NCBI RefSeq assembly: GCF_006539685.1
Contig: NZ_BJNM01000015.1
Span: forward strand, 1 to 64,000
DNA length: 64,000 nucleotides
Direction of reading: 5' to 3'
Source of the DNA: Gluconobacter oxydans
GTDB lineage: Bacteria; Pseudomonadota; Alphaproteobacteria; Acetobacterales; Acetobacteraceae
Shown one piece after another: positions 18,000 through 27,419 of this stretch. Position numbers and translations under genes: made by a program. The stretch's first letter is position 1. Every line of letters begins with the position of its first letter. The notes below the pieces were generated by a model that was not told the DNA's origin, did not search any database, and saw nothing but the letters and a program-made list of their open reading frames with translations.

Positions 18000-18824
18000 T
18001 CACGGGGTAGCGAGGAACCGCAGCAGGTCCTCGTTCACGCGCTCGGCGTGCGTCATGAACAGCCCATGCGGGGCGCCGTCATAGGAAATCCAGGTTGATC
18101 CCGGGATGGCGGCCGCAGCCTTCTCGCCCGCAATCCCCGCCGGGACGGCTGAGTCGGCCGTGCCATGGATCACCAGCGTCGGGATGGTAAAGGCCTGCAG
18201 GTCGGGGCGGAAATCCGTCGTTCCCCACGCATCCACGCAGTCCAGCGTCGCCATCGGGCTCGCCATGGATGCCAGCAGAAACGACCAGTCCAGCACGCCC
18301 TGGCTGACCGGATGATGCATCAGGCTGACACCGTAGAAATCGGGAATGAAATCCTTCAGGAAGCCGAAGCGGTCCTGACGGATCTTCTGCTTGATCCCGT
18401 CGAAGACGGAAATGTCCACGCCCTTGGGATTGTCGGAGGTTTTGAGCAGGAAGGGGACGACCGAAGACAGCAGCACCGTCTTGGAAATGCGTGAGCGGCC
18501 ATGGCGGCTCAGATAGCGTGCGACTTCACCGCCGCCCATGGAGAACCCGACCAGCGTCGCATCCCACAGATCAAGCTGTTCAAGGATGACGGCCAGATCG
18601 TCCGCCAGCGTATCGTAGTCGTAGCAGTTGATCGGATGGCCGGACTGGCCGAACCCGCGGCGGTCATAGGTGATGACGCGGTAACCCGCTTCGACCAGGG
18701 CCAGCGTCTGTTTTTCCCACATGTCCCCGGTGAGGGGCCATCCATGGATCAGGACGACGGGCTTGCCGGCCCCCATGTCCTTGACGTGAAGGCTCGTTCC
18801 ATCAGTAGCGGTGATATACGGCAT
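18000..18824 (-). CDS. Alpha/beta hydrolase (non-heme chloroperoxidase type)
   Basis: A 274-residue alpha/beta hydrolase. The oxyanion segment VVLIHGWPLTGDMW, the strand YDRRGFGQSG and the nucleophile elbow GFSMGGGE with Ser95 are clear. The acid and base of the triad probably lie in HGTADSAVP and GAPHGLF. The pattern matches the cofactor-free haloperoxidase/esterase subgroup, but the physiological substrate is likely an ester or lactone and cannot be named. The start at MPYITATDG has a GAGGA ribosome site upstream; an open frame continues seven codons further. It converges with the FUSC gene, whose stop lies six bases away. Confidence 0.85.
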   Translation of the reverse strand: MPYITATDGTSLHVKDMGAGKPVVLIHGWPLTGDMWEKQTLALVEAGYRVITYDRRGFGQSGHPINCYDYDTLADDLAVILEQLDLWDATLVGFSMGGGEVARYLSRHGRSRISKTVLLSSVVPFLLKTSDNPKGVDISVFDGIKQKIRQDRFGFLKDFIPDFYGVSLMHHPVSQGVLDWSFLLASMASPMATLDCVDAWGTTDFRPDLQAFTIPTLVIHGTADSAVPAGIAGEKAAAAIPGSTWISYDGAPHGLFMTHAERVNEDLLRFLATP

Positions 18825-18888
18825 GATTCTGATCCTCGAAGGCATTCATACGAGGACCAGAACTTGCTGCCGGGAGTTTGGTTGCGTC

Positions 18889-19296
18889 TTACCAGCCGTT
18901 TCCGCGCGGGGCTGTCCAGCCATTGCCCGATGCATCACCAAGCTGTCCGGACTGCGTGTTGTTGCTGCCCTGATAGGACGAACCGAACTTGGACAGGTTC
19001 GCACCCGTCACGGAATCGCGCTCCACACCGGCTTCGTGGTCCGGATCGGGGCCATGCTCGAAATCGGTGGACGGCGTGTCGGAATAACCCGGCGGCGGCT
19101 TGCGATGGCCGCGGGCACGGAAATGCTCACCGCCAGTCGTGGTCTGGGACTGGGCATCGCTCTGACCTGGCTGCGTCGGAAGCGTCGTACCAGCCGCGTA
19201 GGGCTGACCGAAGGATGCGGTCTGGGCCTGTGCCGCCCCTCCCAGCAGAGCGGTCGCCAGCAGGGCGTGGCAGAAGAAACGGGAAGAGGACAACAT
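18889..19296 (-). CDS. Small secreted protein of unknown function
   Basis: A 135-residue protein not recognised beyond its export signal. Residues 1-25 form a signal peptide ending AAQAQ. The mature part is hydrophilic and low in complexity, rich in Gly, Gln, Ser, Thr, Asp and Pro, ending in an NGW-APRGNGW repeat. No cysteine or transmembrane helix is seen after the signal. It probably resides in the periplasm or outside the cell. The start at MLSSSRFF gives a normal signal peptide; a longer open frame upstream lacks one at its start. The hydrolase gene follows after 64 bases and may be co-transcribed. Confidence 0.65.
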   Translation of the reverse strand: MLSSSRFFCHALLATALLGGAAQAQTASFGQPYAAGTTLPTQPGQSDAQSQTTTGGEHFRARGHRKPPPGYSDTPSTDFEHGPDPDHEAGVERDSVTGANLSKFGSSYQGSNNTQSGQLGDASGNGWTAPRGNGW

Positions 19297-19515
19297 GTGA
19301 TCCGGTCCTTGGCCGATCATGACAACAAGGCTGCCTTCCGGAGGAAACGCGACGTCAGGCTCTGACATCCCCGGCAAGGCGGCATATCAGTCTATAATCG
19401 GCCCGCTTTCCCCCGTGTTCAAGACTTCTTTTCCTCTGGAACCGTTTCAGAGCCGCCCCATATCAGAAGACATGACGATATCAGTACGGGTTTTTCCGGT
19501 TCGGGGCGGTGACTG

Positions 19516-20169
19516 ATGGATGATCTTCTGACGTCCATCCGTCCGCGAACCGTCCTGGCCGAGGGGGCCGTATGGCTGCCCGGCTTTGCCCTGTCCGAAG
19601 CACCAGCGCTCCATCAGGCCATTGTGGAGGTCTCTGCACAGGCGCCTTTCCGCCATTTCCGCACCCGGATGGGCCCGATGTCGGCTGCGATGACATCCTG
19701 CGGGGCCTGTGGATGGATCGCCGATCCGTCCGGCTACCGCTATTCCCGAACCGATCCGCAGAGTGGCCAGCCCTGGCCTGCCATGCCAGACGCACTTCGT
19801 CACCTTGCCGTCCGCGCGGCAGCCGAAGCGGGGTATGCGAGCTTTGACCCTGCGTCCTGCCTCATCAACCGCTACGGGCCCGGAGCGAAAATGGGCCTGC
19901 ATCAGGACAGGGACGAGGGGATGCCAGAGGCCCCGGTCGTGTCGGTTTCCCTTGGCGTACCCGCCCGTTTTTCGTTCGGTGGTTTGCGCCGGACTGACCC
20001 GAAACGCATCATCGAACTGCTCGATGGCGATGTGGTGGTGTGGGGTGGGGTATCGCGCTTTGCGTGGCATGGGGTTTCGCCCATCCGCGAAACATTCCAT
20101 CAGCAGACAGGTGCCATGCGATACAATCTGACGTTTCGCGCTATCAACGCCGCGCTTTTTCGGCCATAA
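19516..20169 (+). CDS. alkB: Alpha-ketoglutarate-dependent DNA dealkylase AlkB
   Basis: A 217-residue Fe(II)/2-oxoglutarate dioxygenase that removes alkyl groups from 1-methyladenine and 3-methylcytosine in DNA or RNA. The iron ligands are visible as His129-x-Asp131 in GLHQDRDE and His185 in WHGVSP. The 2-oxoglutarate-binding arginines fall in MRYNLTFR (Arg202, Arg208). The substrate-lid region with GYRYSR also matches E. coli AlkB. A GGGGCGGTGA element precedes the ATG. No ada gene is nearby, so control by the adaptive response cannot be assumed. The DAHP synthase gene starts 47 bases downstream. Confidence 0.94.
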   Translation: MDDLLTSIRPRTVLAEGAVWLPGFALSEAPALHQAIVEVSAQAPFRHFRTRMGPMSAAMTSCGACGWIADPSGYRYSRTDPQSGQPWPAMPDALRHLAVRAAAEAGYASFDPASCLINRYGPGAKMGLHQDRDEGMPEAPVVSVSLGVPARFSFGGLRRTDPKRIIELLDGDVVVWGGVSRFAWHGVSPIRETFHQQTGAMRYNLTFRAINAALFRP

Positions 20170-20216
20170 CCAGCGCCCCGCAACTTCTGCATTCACACTC
20201 ATCCGGAGGGCATTTG

Positions 20217-21608
20217 ATGCACCCCTCGAGCCAGACCCCGACGTCCACCAACACGATGTCCTGGTCTCCTGCAAGCTGGCGTTCCCGTCCCATCGTCCAG
20301 GCTCCATCCTATGCGGATGAAGCGGCGCTTGCTGCTGTCGAAGCTCGTCTGCATCGATACCCCCCGCTGGTTTTTGCGGGTGAAGCCCGCCGTCTCAAGA
20401 CGCGCCTGGCCGCCGCATCGCGCGGAGAAGCCTTCGTCCTGCAGGGCGGTGCCTGTGCCGAGAGCTTCGACGAATTCACCGCCGATATCGTGCGTGACAC
20501 GTTCCGCGTTCTGCTCCAGATGGCCGTGGTCCTGACCTTTGCCGCCAAGGTGCCGGTCGTGAAGATCGGCCGTATGGCCGGCCAGTACGCCAAGCCGCGC
20601 TCGTCCAATACCGAGACGGTCGATGGCGTGACGCTGCCCTGCTACCGTGGTGACATCATCAACGGTCCCGAGTTCACGCCCGAGGCCCGTATCCCCGATC
20701 CCGCCCGCATGGAAACCGGATATTTCCAGTCCGCCGGCGTGATGAACCTGCTCCGCGCCTTTGCGCATGGCGGTTATGCGAATCTGCATCAGGTCCATCG
20801 CTGGAACCTCGGATTCGTCGAGCGCTCCCCGCTGGCCGCCCGTTATCAGGATCTGGCTCATCGCATTGACGAGACGCTCTCGTTCCTGCGCGCCTGCGGT
20901 TTTGACGGTTCGGCTTCGCAGATCGACGAGACGGAGTTCTACACGTCCCACGAAGCCCTGCTGCTGCCTTATGAGCAGGCCCTGACCCGCGTGGACAGCA
21001 CGAGCGGCGACTACTACGACTGCTCGGCCCATTTCCTGTGGATTGGTGACCGTACCCGCCAGCCGGACGGTGCGCATGTCGAATTCCTGCGCGGTGTGCA
21101 GAATCCGATCGGCATCAAGGTCGGCCCGACAACCACAGTCGCTGACCTCGAAAAGCTGCTCGAAATCCTGAACCCGAAGGACGAGGCCGGCCGCATTACG
21201 CTGATTTCGCGCATGGGCAAGGACAAGGTCCGCGATCATCTGCCGCCGCTGCTTGATGCCGTGAACCGCACCGGCCGCACCGTGACCTGGCTGTGCGATC
21301 CCATGCACGGCAACACCACGACCACGGCCAGCAAGATCAAGACCCGCTCCTTCGACAACATCCTGGGCGAGGTTCTCGGCTTCTTCGACGTGTTCGAGGC
21401 CATTGGCCGCCGTCCGGGCGGCATCCATCTGGAAATGACGGGGCAGGACGTCACGGAATGCATCGGCGGTGCGCAGTGCCTGACCGAGGCCGATCTGGGC
21501 GGCCGCTATGAAACATTCTGTGATCCGCGCCTTAATGCGGAACAGTCACTTGAAATGGCCTTCCTTCTTGCTCAGGAATTGACGGGACGAGCAGGAAAGA
21601 AAGAATGA
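20217..21608 (+). CDS. 3-deoxy-7-phosphoheptulonate synthase, class II
   Basis: A 463-residue class II (plant/mycobacterial type) DAHP synthase, which condenses phosphoenolpyruvate and erythrose 4-phosphate in the first step of the shikimate pathway. Class II markers are the N-terminal [32 protein letters not shown] and the late [10 protein letters not shown] and [15 protein letters not shown] segments. The start ATG at 20217 has GGAGG nine bases upstream; the frame is open further back inside alkB but that part is not homologous. Its stop overlaps the NAPRTase start by ATGA. Later pathway enzymes AroK and AroB are fused at 43262-44953. Confidence 0.95.
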   Translation: MHPSSQTPTSTNTMSWSPASWRSRPIVQAPSYADEAALAAVEARLHRYPPLVFAGEARRLKTRLAAASRGEAFVLQGGACAESFDEFTADIVRDTFRVLLQMAVVLTFAAKVPVVKIGRMAGQYAKPRSSNTETVDGVTLPCYRGDIINGPEFTPEARIPDPARMETGYFQSAGVMNLLRAFAHGGYANLHQVHRWNLGFVERSPLAARYQDLAHRIDETLSFLRACGFDGSASQIDETEFYTSHEALLLPYEQALTRVDSTSGDYYDCSAHFLWIGDRTRQPDGAHVEFLRGVQNPIGIKVGPTTTVADLEKLLEILNPKDEAGRITLISRMGKDKVRDHLPPLLDAVNRTGRTVTWLCDPMHGNTTTTASKIKTRSFDNILGEVLGFFDVFEAIGRRPGGIHLEMTGQDVTECIGGAQCLTEADLGGRYETFCDPRLNAEQSLEMAFLLAQELTGRAGKKE

Positions 21609-22807
21609 CCGCTTCCGATCCCCAGAATTCTCCTCAGGCCGCGCTCCGGCGTGCGCTTGGAACACTCGGTCCGCTGGACGAGAAAACCATCGAAGCGCGG
21701 ACGGATGCCTATTTCGGGCGAACGCGGCACATCGTGGAGCATTTCGGGGATTCCCGCGTCACCTATGCGGTGTTCATCCGCCGCCCGGTGATCGCGGCCT
21801 GCGGGCTGGTTGTCCAGTGGCTGAAGAACGTGGCGAAGGCCCAGGGCTTCGCGCTGGACTGCCGGGAAATGTATGCCGAGGGCGAATGGGTCGGCGCGGG
21901 CGAGCCGCTGCTGTACCTGACGGGCAGCTTTATCCGTCTGGCCCCGCTGGAAACGCTGGTGCTCCAGCGGATCGGCTCCACCTGCGTGGCCGCCCATAAC
22001 GCCTATCAGATGGCCATGGCCCTGCCGACCATCCCGTTTCTTGCCATGGATGCCCGGCACTGCGCGGGTTTCGAAATGCAGGAACAGATGGCCTATGCCG
22101 CAGGTGTTGGCTCCCGCGCAGCGCAAAAAGAAGGGGCCCGTGGCTTCATTGGCAACGCCAATGACGCCACGGCCGGTTTCTTCGGCCTCGATGCCGGTCT
22201 GGGCACGATGCCTCATGCCCTGATCGGCTATGCCGGCTCCACGCTGCGCGCGGCGGAGATGTATGACGAGGTCTATCCGCATGATCCGCTGACGGTTCTG
22301 GTGGATTACTTCGGGCAGGAAATCACGGACGCGCTTGCCGTCTGCCGCCGCTTCCCCGAGCGTGCTGCAAAGGGCCATCTGAGCGTCCGTCTCGATACGC
22401 ATGGCGGTCGCTTCCTTGAAGGACTGGACCCCCAGACCTCATATGGTGTGCTTGAGCGTCATACACCCGGCACCATCCGCCGCTACCGTTCCGATCAGGA
22501 ACTGCGCGACCTGGTGGGAACGGGTGTGTCGGCCGCAGCCATCTGGCGGATGCGCGAAGCTCTGGATCATGCCGGTTTCCACCATGTGAAAATCGTCGCA
22601 TCCTCCGGCTTCAACGTCGCCAAATGCTCGACGATGCGGGACGCTCATGCCCCGATCGACGTGATCGGCAGCGGGTCTTTCATTCCCGACCGCTGGTCCG
22701 AAACCTATGCAACGGCTGACATCGTGGCCTATGACGGGCAGCCCCGCGTCAAACTCGGACGCGAGTTCCTGCTCCAGAAGGCCCGGGACAGCCAGGAGAC
22801 ATCATGA
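21605..22807 (+). CDS. pncB: Nicotinate phosphoribosyltransferase
   Basis: A 400-residue enzyme of the NAPRTase family, which makes nicotinate mononucleotide from nicotinate and PRPP in NAD salvage. Recognisable parts are the N-terminal [14 protein letters not shown], the [10 protein letters not shown] segment, FLAMDARHC, the phosphate-binding region KIVASSGFN and IGSGSF. It belongs to the shorter alphaproteobacterial branch. The identification is by family pattern; quinolinate phosphoribosyltransferase is less likely given the length and the EPLLYLTG segment. Both ends overlap neighbouring genes by ATGA, so it is translationally coupled to DAHP synthase before it and an acidic unknown after it. 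Confidence 0.85.
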   Translation: MTASDPQNSPQAALRRALGTLGPLDEKTIEARTDAYFGRTRHIVEHFGDSRVTYAVFIRRPVIAACGLVVQWLKNVAKAQGFALDCREMYAEGEWVGAGEPLLYLTGSFIRLAPLETLVLQRIGSTCVAAHNAYQMAMALPTIPFLAMDARHCAGFEMQEQMAYAAGVGSRAAQKEGARGFIGNANDATAGFFGLDAGLGTMPHALIGYAGSTLRAAEMYDEVYPHDPLTVLVDYFGQEITDALAVCRRFPERAAKGHLSVRLDTHGGRFLEGLDPQTSYGVLERHTPGTIRRYRSDQELRDLVGTGVSAAAIWRMREALDHAGFHHVKIVASSGFNVAKCSTMRDAHAPIDVIGSGSFIPDRWSETYATADIVAYDGQPRVKLGREFLLQKARDSQETS

Positions 22808-23268
22808 CCGACGATACGATTGACCCTGTCGAAGGCGCACCCGAGACCGGCACACAGCCGGGTTCGTGGAGCGTCCGCATCATCGACCTGTCCGGCGCGT
22901 CGGAAGACGAGGACGACACGGTCGAGGTCGTGAAAGACTTCATCGACCTGATGCACGCTAACGCCTATGCCCGTGCCTATGTACGCGACAGCATCGAGCG
23001 CTGCCGCACGCCGGGCGCGAGCAGCAAGGAAGTGCTCGAAAACTGGTTCGCCTTTGGTGAGAACGCCGAAGTCGTGGATGCCGGCGAAGATGGCTGGAAG
23101 TCCTCCACGGAACTTGAAGACTTCGCGGCCACGCCCGCCACGCCGATGGAGCGTGACTGGCGCGCCATTGATCCGCGTCGCCTTGTCGATGACGAGGAAA
23201 TCGCCGGTCCGCCGGATGATGACGACGACGAGGACGACGAAAACCGTCACGAAGTGATCCGTCACTGA
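22804..23268 (+). CDS. Acidic protein of unknown function
   Basis: A 154-residue, strongly acidic cytoplasmic protein that I do not recognise. A central part (about residues 20-75) contains a short beta-like segment WSVRIIDLSG and a helix VVKDFIDLMHANAYARAYVRD, followed by ELEDFAATPATPMERDWRAID. The C-terminus holds a run of Asp/Glu after PPDDDDDEDDE. No signal peptide, transmembrane segment or cysteine cluster is present. It overlaps pncB by four bases and is the last gene before a terminator, so it is the third cistron of the DAHP synthase-NAPRTase unit. Coding is supported by coupling and codon pattern. Confidence 0.7.
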   Translation: MTDDTIDPVEGAPETGTQPGSWSVRIIDLSGASEDEDDTVEVVKDFIDLMHANAYARAYVRDSIERCRTPGASSKEVLENWFAFGENAEVVDAGEDGWKSSTELEDFAATPATPMERDWRAIDPRRLVDDEEIAGPPDDDDDEDDENRHEVIRH

Positions 23269-23282
23269 ACACCCGGTGCAGG

Positions 23283-23306
23283 GAAGGGGCATGCTCCCCT
23301 TCTTTT
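23283..23306 (+). terminator. Intrinsic terminator after the acidic gene
   Basis: A seven-base stem (23283-23289 with 23296-23302) and a six-base loop followed by TTTT. It ends the aroG-pncB-acidic transcription unit 62 bases before gltX. Confidence 0.65.
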
Positions 23307-23367
23307 GCGCGGCGCTTCATAAAAACCCGCTCTGGCAACGCGGCGCATCATGCGGCATTAAGGCGTC

Positions 23368-24702
23368 ATGAAACTGCGCTTCGCTCCGTCCCCGACCGGT
23401 TACCTGCATGTTGGCAATGCGCGCCTTGCCGTCGCCAACTTCCTTTTCGCGCGCCATAACGGCGCCAAGTTCCTGCTGCGGATCGACGATACCGATACCA
23501 CCCGCGGCAAGCCCGAATATGAAGAAGCCATCGGCAAGGACCTGTCATGGCTGGGGCTGAAATGGGACGAGTATGTGCGCCAGTCCGAGCGCCTCGATCG
23601 CTATGCCGAAGTCATCGAAAAGCTGAAGGCATCCGGCCGTCTCTATCCGTGCTTCGAGACGGAATATGAGTTGAACGCCAAGCGCGAAGCCCGTATCCGC
23701 GCCGGTAAGGCGCCGATCTATGATCGTGCCATGCTCAAGCTTACGGCCGACCAGCGCGCCCGCGCCGAAGCCAACGGTAAGACGCCGCACTGGCGCTTCC
23801 GCCTCAGCGATGGCAGCCGCAAGTGGCAGGATCTCGTCATGGATGAGTGCTCGGTCAAGCTGACGGCTATTTCCGATCCGGTTCTGGTGCGTGGGGATGG
23901 GACGATCCTCTACACCCTGGCCTCCGTCATCGACGATCTGGACATGGGCATCACCCATATCGTCCGCGGCGAAGACCATGTGACCAATACCGGCGTGCAG
24001 ATCGACATCGCCGAAGCCCTTGGCGCCAAGCCCGACCATTTCACCTTCGCGCATCTGCCGCTTCTGCTGGATTCCGATGGGGGGAAGCTGTCCAAGCGGT
24101 TTGACTCGCTGGCGCTGAAATCCCTGCGTCAGGACGGGCTGGAGCCGATGTCGATCGTCTCCTATCTCGCCCGCGTGGGCTCCTCGGATGATCCGCAGGT
24201 CATGACGATGGACGAGGCGATTGCGGCCTATGACATCTCGCATGTCTCCAAATCGGCTGCCCGTTTCGACATGACGCAGCTTCTCGCCCTGAACCGGCGT
24301 GCACTGCACAACCTGCCGTTCGAGGACGCCAAGATCCATCTTCCGCCCGAAGCAGACGAAACGTTCTGGCATGCCGTGCGTGGCAATGTGGATCTTTCGG
24401 CTGAAATTCCGCACTGGTGGGACGTGGTGCACGGCACGATCATTCCGCCGTCACAGCCGGAAGACCGTGCATTCCTTCAGCACGCTCTCGACACCCTCCC
24501 GGCCGAACCGTGGGGCGAGGAGACGTGGAAGGACTGGACCAACGCGCTCAAGGAACAGTCCGGCCGTAAGGGCCGCAGCCTGTTCATGCCGCTGCGTCTC
24601 GCCCTGACGGGTGAGGACGCAGGGCCGGAACTGCATGTCCTGCTCGGCCTGATGGGCCGTGAGCGGACGGTGGCCCGCCTGCGGGACGCCATTCAGGCCT
24701 GA
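23368..24702 (+). CDS. gltX: Glutamyl-tRNA synthetase
   Basis: A 444-residue class I synthetase for tRNA-Glu. The N-terminus begins directly with the ATP-binding region FAPSPTGYLHVGNAR, in which HVGN replaces HIGH. The KMSKS equivalent is KLSKR, near residue 240. The glutamate-binding RIDDTD and the region VRGEDHVTNTG are present. The usual zinc-binding cysteine cluster of the E. coli type is not seen. Alphaproteobacteria often carry two GltX copies and charge tRNA-Gln indirectly; which type this is cannot be decided from one copy. A strong terminator follows. Confidence 0.95.
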   Translation: MKLRFAPSPTGYLHVGNARLAVANFLFARHNGAKFLLRIDDTDTTRGKPEYEEAIGKDLSWLGLKWDEYVRQSERLDRYAEVIEKLKASGRLYPCFETEYELNAKREARIRAGKAPIYDRAMLKLTADQRARAEANGKTPHWRFRLSDGSRKWQDLVMDECSVKLTAISDPVLVRGDGTILYTLASVIDDLDMGITHIVRGEDHVTNTGVQIDIAEALGAKPDHFTFAHLPLLLDSDGGKLSKRFDSLALKSLRQDGLEPMSIVSYLARVGSSDDPQVMTMDEAIAAYDISHVSKSAARFDMTQLLALNRRALHNLPFEDAKIHLPPEADETFWHAVRGNVDLSAEIPHWWDVVHGTIIPPSQPEDRAFLQHALDTLPAEPWGEETWKDWTNALKEQSGRKGRSLFMPLRLALTGEDAGPELHVLLGLMGRERTVARLRDAIQA

Positions 24703-24709
24703 GCCTGCT

Positions 24710-24746
24710 GCCCGTCGCGCTACTCAAAAGCGCGACGGGCTTTTTT
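24710..24746 (+). terminator. Intrinsic terminator of gltX
   Basis: An eleven-base perfect stem (24710-24720 with 24730-24740), a nine-base loop and a run of six T. It ends exactly at the stop codon of the convergent epimerase-like gene. Confidence 0.9.
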
Positions 24747-25630
24747 CAGATTGCCCTGACGGACCAGAATGCCGTCCAGCTCTCACCCGGTTTCAGATGC
24801 AGCAGCCCGGGCTTGCATGAAAAATCATCTGCAAATCCCACAGGTGTCGCATATCCATACCAGGGTTCGATGCACAGGAATTCTGCGCCCGGCTTTGTCC
24901 ACAGACCAAGTTCCCGGAAGCCGCCCCAGACGAACCGGATACCATGCCCGTCCGGATCAACCATATCCACCGACCGGCTTTCCGGCTTCTCCAGGATGAG
25001 GGCGTCCTTTGCGAACAGCGCATCCGTCAGGGGAAGAATATTGTCCCTGACCGGGGTGTGGAACTTCTCCGGCAGCATCAGCCCATCGGCACCGATCCGA
25101 CGGACCGGCAGGGGCTCGTCATATTCGAAGACCAGCCTGTAGCTCTCTTTCGCCACACCGTCCTTCAGCGGCCAGCGGAACGCCGGGTGCGCGCCGAGTG
25201 AGGCATGGAGTGTCTGGGCGCTGTCCGGGTTGTGCAGGTGGTATGAGACCCGCAGCGTGGCGTTCTCGATCAGATAGACCACCCGCAGGCGGAACGCGGC
25301 AGGAAAGAGGGCGCGGCTTTCCGCATCGTCCACGAGTTCCAGCGTGCAGCCTTCAGCCGTCCGCGTGATCCATCGGAACACCCGGTCCCGCGCCAGTCCG
25401 TGCTGTCTGAGATGCACCGGCTGTCCATTGAGCGTGGCCCTGTCATCAGGGAGTTTCCCGATGATCGGGAACAGGATGGGTGAATGTTTCGGCCATGCCG
25501 GCCCCGCGTTCCAGAGCAGGTCTTCCGATCCGCTGCGCAGGGCAACCAGTTCGGCGCCATGACGTCTGACCGAGGCCTTCAGCAGGCCGGTGCCGAAATC
25601 ATGTCTGTCGTCCGTCACGAAATCCGTCAT
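24746..25630 (-). CDS. Aldose 1-epimerase family protein
   Basis: A 294-residue protein of the galactose mutarotase-like fold, nearest the LacX/YphB-like group. Supporting segments are HGAELVALRSGSEDLLWNA near the N-terminus, PILFPIIGKLPDD, and HGLARDRVFRW, where the His is a likely active-site residue, and SLGAHPAFRWPL in the middle. Such proteins interconvert sugar anomers, but this subgroup has no proven substrate. The start at MTDFVTDD has an AGGAGA site upstream and overlaps the end of the KirBac gene by 32 bases, so it is the last gene of a leftward operon. Confidence 0.8.
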   Translation of the reverse strand: MTDFVTDDRHDFGTGLLKASVRRHGAELVALRSGSEDLLWNAGPAWPKHSPILFPIIGKLPDDRATLNGQPVHLRQHGLARDRVFRWITRTAEGCTLELVDDAESRALFPAAFRLRVVYLIENATLRVSYHLHNPDSAQTLHASLGAHPAFRWPLKDGVAKESYRLVFEYDEPLPVRRIGADGLMLPEKFHTPVRDNILPLTDALFAKDALILEKPESRSVDMVDPDGHGIRFVWGGFRELGLWTKPGAEFLCIEPWYGYATPVGFADDFSCKPGLLHLKPGESWTAFWSVRAI

Positions 25631-26636
25631 GGGATGTCTCCTGTCGGGGGGTAGGATCAGGTGCCTTGGGCGTATCACCCGGTTCAGTCGTATGGAAGCG
25701 ACGGAAATCGACCTCCATCCGGCCATCCGGACGATTTTCGATCATATCCGAAAAACGGTATCCGTGTTTCACCTGTCCGATCTCATAGGCGTGACGGGCA
25801 AAAACGGTCTGGGAGGAAATCTCGTCCGTACCATCCATCGTGATGATGATTTCCGCGTTCTGGCCGATCAGCGTCTCCGCAGTGAGGCCGTAAAGCGGGC
25901 TGTGATCGTCGATCAGATGTGTCGCGTTCAGGCTGATCCGGAAAATCGGCATGTGGGACTGCACCAGCGTCAGCCGGTCGAACCGGCGCACCAGACGTCC
26001 GCGCTCATCGGGCATCAGCCGTGTCAGGGTCATTTCGATATTGGCCGAGAGGATCAGCGTGCGGCGCTGGTTGGCCAGGCGGATCGTCAGTGTCGGGATC
26101 ACGTCGTCATAGGAGACGACCGCCACATGGCTGAACAGTACCCGTGCGCGGGGCCGGGAGAAACGGGCAAAAAACAGCCCCGTCGCCAGGGCATTGAGCA
26201 TCATGCCGGCCAGAACTTCGAAAGAGACGATCGTGTTCGTCAGCCGCCCGACGGGGGCCATGGTGCCGTAACCGACAGTCGAAATGGTTTGCACGCTAAA
26301 GAAAACATCATCGAGGAAATCCCCGTGCGGCACGCCGCTCACACTGTGCGGGATGACGTAATACATCAGCGCAAAGGCGACATTGATGACCAGATACAGA
26401 CCCATGGATGCCCAGAAGAAGGCAAACCAGCTCATGGTCATCAGGGTATGGTAGAGGTCGCCGAAAACCCCGGCATCCAGACCGGTCCGGATGATGTCGC
26501 TCCGGCCGTTCTCTTCGAGAACATGGGCGCGGATCTTGTTGGCGGTCTCGACGACCGCTGCATGCGTTTCAGAGTGGACTGGCACTCCAGGATCAGGTCG
26601 GGGTTCCATCCGTTTCCTGTGGCGCCAGTGGATCAT
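25599..26636 (-). CDS. Inward-rectifier potassium channel (KirBac type)
   Basis: A 345-residue inner-membrane channel subunit, expected to be tetrameric. The first helix lies at about 68-93, the pore helix and selectivity filter TVGYGT at 120-125, and the second helix at about 135-157. The C-terminal 180 residues form the cytoplasmic beta-rich Kir domain with HVAVVSYDDVIPTLTIRLANQR. The N-terminal slide helix region includes DLYHTLMTMSW. Potassium selectivity is inferred from the filter. It lies four bases after trmJ in direction of transcription terms (trmJ stops at 26641 upstream) and overlaps the epimerase gene downstream. Confidence 0.92.
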   Translation of the reverse strand: MIHWRHRKRMEPRPDPGVPVHSETHAAVVETANKIRAHVLEENGRSDIIRTGLDAGVFGDLYHTLMTMSWFAFFWASMGLYLVINVAFALMYYVIPHSVSGVPHGDFLDDVFFSVQTISTVGYGTMAPVGRLTNTIVSFEVLAGMMLNALATGLFFARFSRPRARVLFSHVAVVSYDDVIPTLTIRLANQRRTLILSANIEMTLTRLMPDERGRLVRRFDRLTLVQSHMPIFRISLNATHLIDDHSPLYGLTAETLIGQNAEIIITMDGTDEISSQTVFARHAYEIGQVKHGYRFSDMIENRPDGRMEVDFRRFHTTEPGDTPKAPDPTPRQETSHDGFRDGRQT

Positions 26637-26640
26637 GGGA

Positions 26641-27417
26641 TCAGCTCCTATTCCTGCGGGCGTTGCTCAGTTCACTGACCACGCCGTGAAGGGTGCGAAG
26701 CTCCTGTTCCGTCACTTCGCCTCGGGTGAAGAAATGACGCAGGTTCCGCACCATGCCAGGGCGTTTCTGCTCATTTCGAAGGAAATTCGTCTCGTCCAGA
26801 TCGCGGATGAGGTGGGACATGAAATTGTCCATCTCGCCCTTCGTCGCCACATGCGTCTCATTGGTCATGAGCTCGCGCGGCGGCGTCATGTCTTCGGTCA
26901 GGAACCACTCATAGGCCATGATCAGCACGGCCTGTGCGAGGTTCAGGGACATGAATTTCGGGTTGAGCGGATAGCGGACCAGCGTATCGGCGCGGGCCAT
27001 GTCCTCGTTGTCCAGTCCGGCGCGCTCGGGGCCGAACAGGATGCCGGTGCGCAGGCCACGATTGGACGCAACACGCAGTTCCGCCGCGGCACCGCGCGCG
27101 GTCATGACCGGCTTGATGACATGGCGAGGGCGCGGGCAGGTCGCGAAAATACGGTGCAGGTCCGCAACCGCATCGTCCACGGTCTCAAACACCTGGGCCG
27201 CATCCAGAATCCGGTCCGCGCCCGAAGACGCATACCAGGCGCGTTCCTGCGGCCAGCCGTCACGCGGGGCCACGATGCGCAGATGGAACAGACCGCCATT
27301 CGCCATGGCGCGTGCGGTCGTGCCGATATTTTCGGCAAGCTGCGGGCGCACCAGGATCACGACCGGATCAAAATCACCGATAGGGCCGATATTCGCCCCG
27401 CCGTCACGTCCGGTCAT
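26641..27417 (-). CDS. trmJ: tRNA (cytidine/uridine-32 2'-O) methyltransferase TrmJ family
   Basis: A 258-residue SPOUT-class RNA methyltransferase. The SAM-binding trefoil knot signatures are visible: NIGTTARAMANGG (motif 1), ILFGPERAGLDNEDMARAD (motif 2) and NPKFMSLNLAQAVLIMAYEW (motif 3). These match TrmJ/YfiF-type enzymes that modify position 32 of tRNA; a rRNA target is possible. The start at MTGRDGG is preceded by GGAAGGCG within the end of cysS; a start six codons upstream would overlap cysS. cysS stops three bases upstream, so the two are co-transcribed. The C-terminal part contains the helical extension typical of TrmJ. Confidence 0.88.
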   Translation of the reverse strand: MTGRDGGANIGPIGDFDPVVILVRPQLAENIGTTARAMANGGLFHLRIVAPRDGWPQERAWYASSGADRILDAAQVFETVDDAVADLHRIFATCPRPRHVIKPVMTARGAAAELRVASNRGLRTGILFGPERAGLDNEDMARADTLVRYPLNPKFMSLNLAQAVLIMAYEWFLTEDMTPPRELMTNETHVATKGEMDNFMSHLIRDLDETNFLRNEQKRPGMVRNLRHFFTRGEVTEQELRTLHGVVSELSNARRNRS

Positions 27418-27419
27418 GG

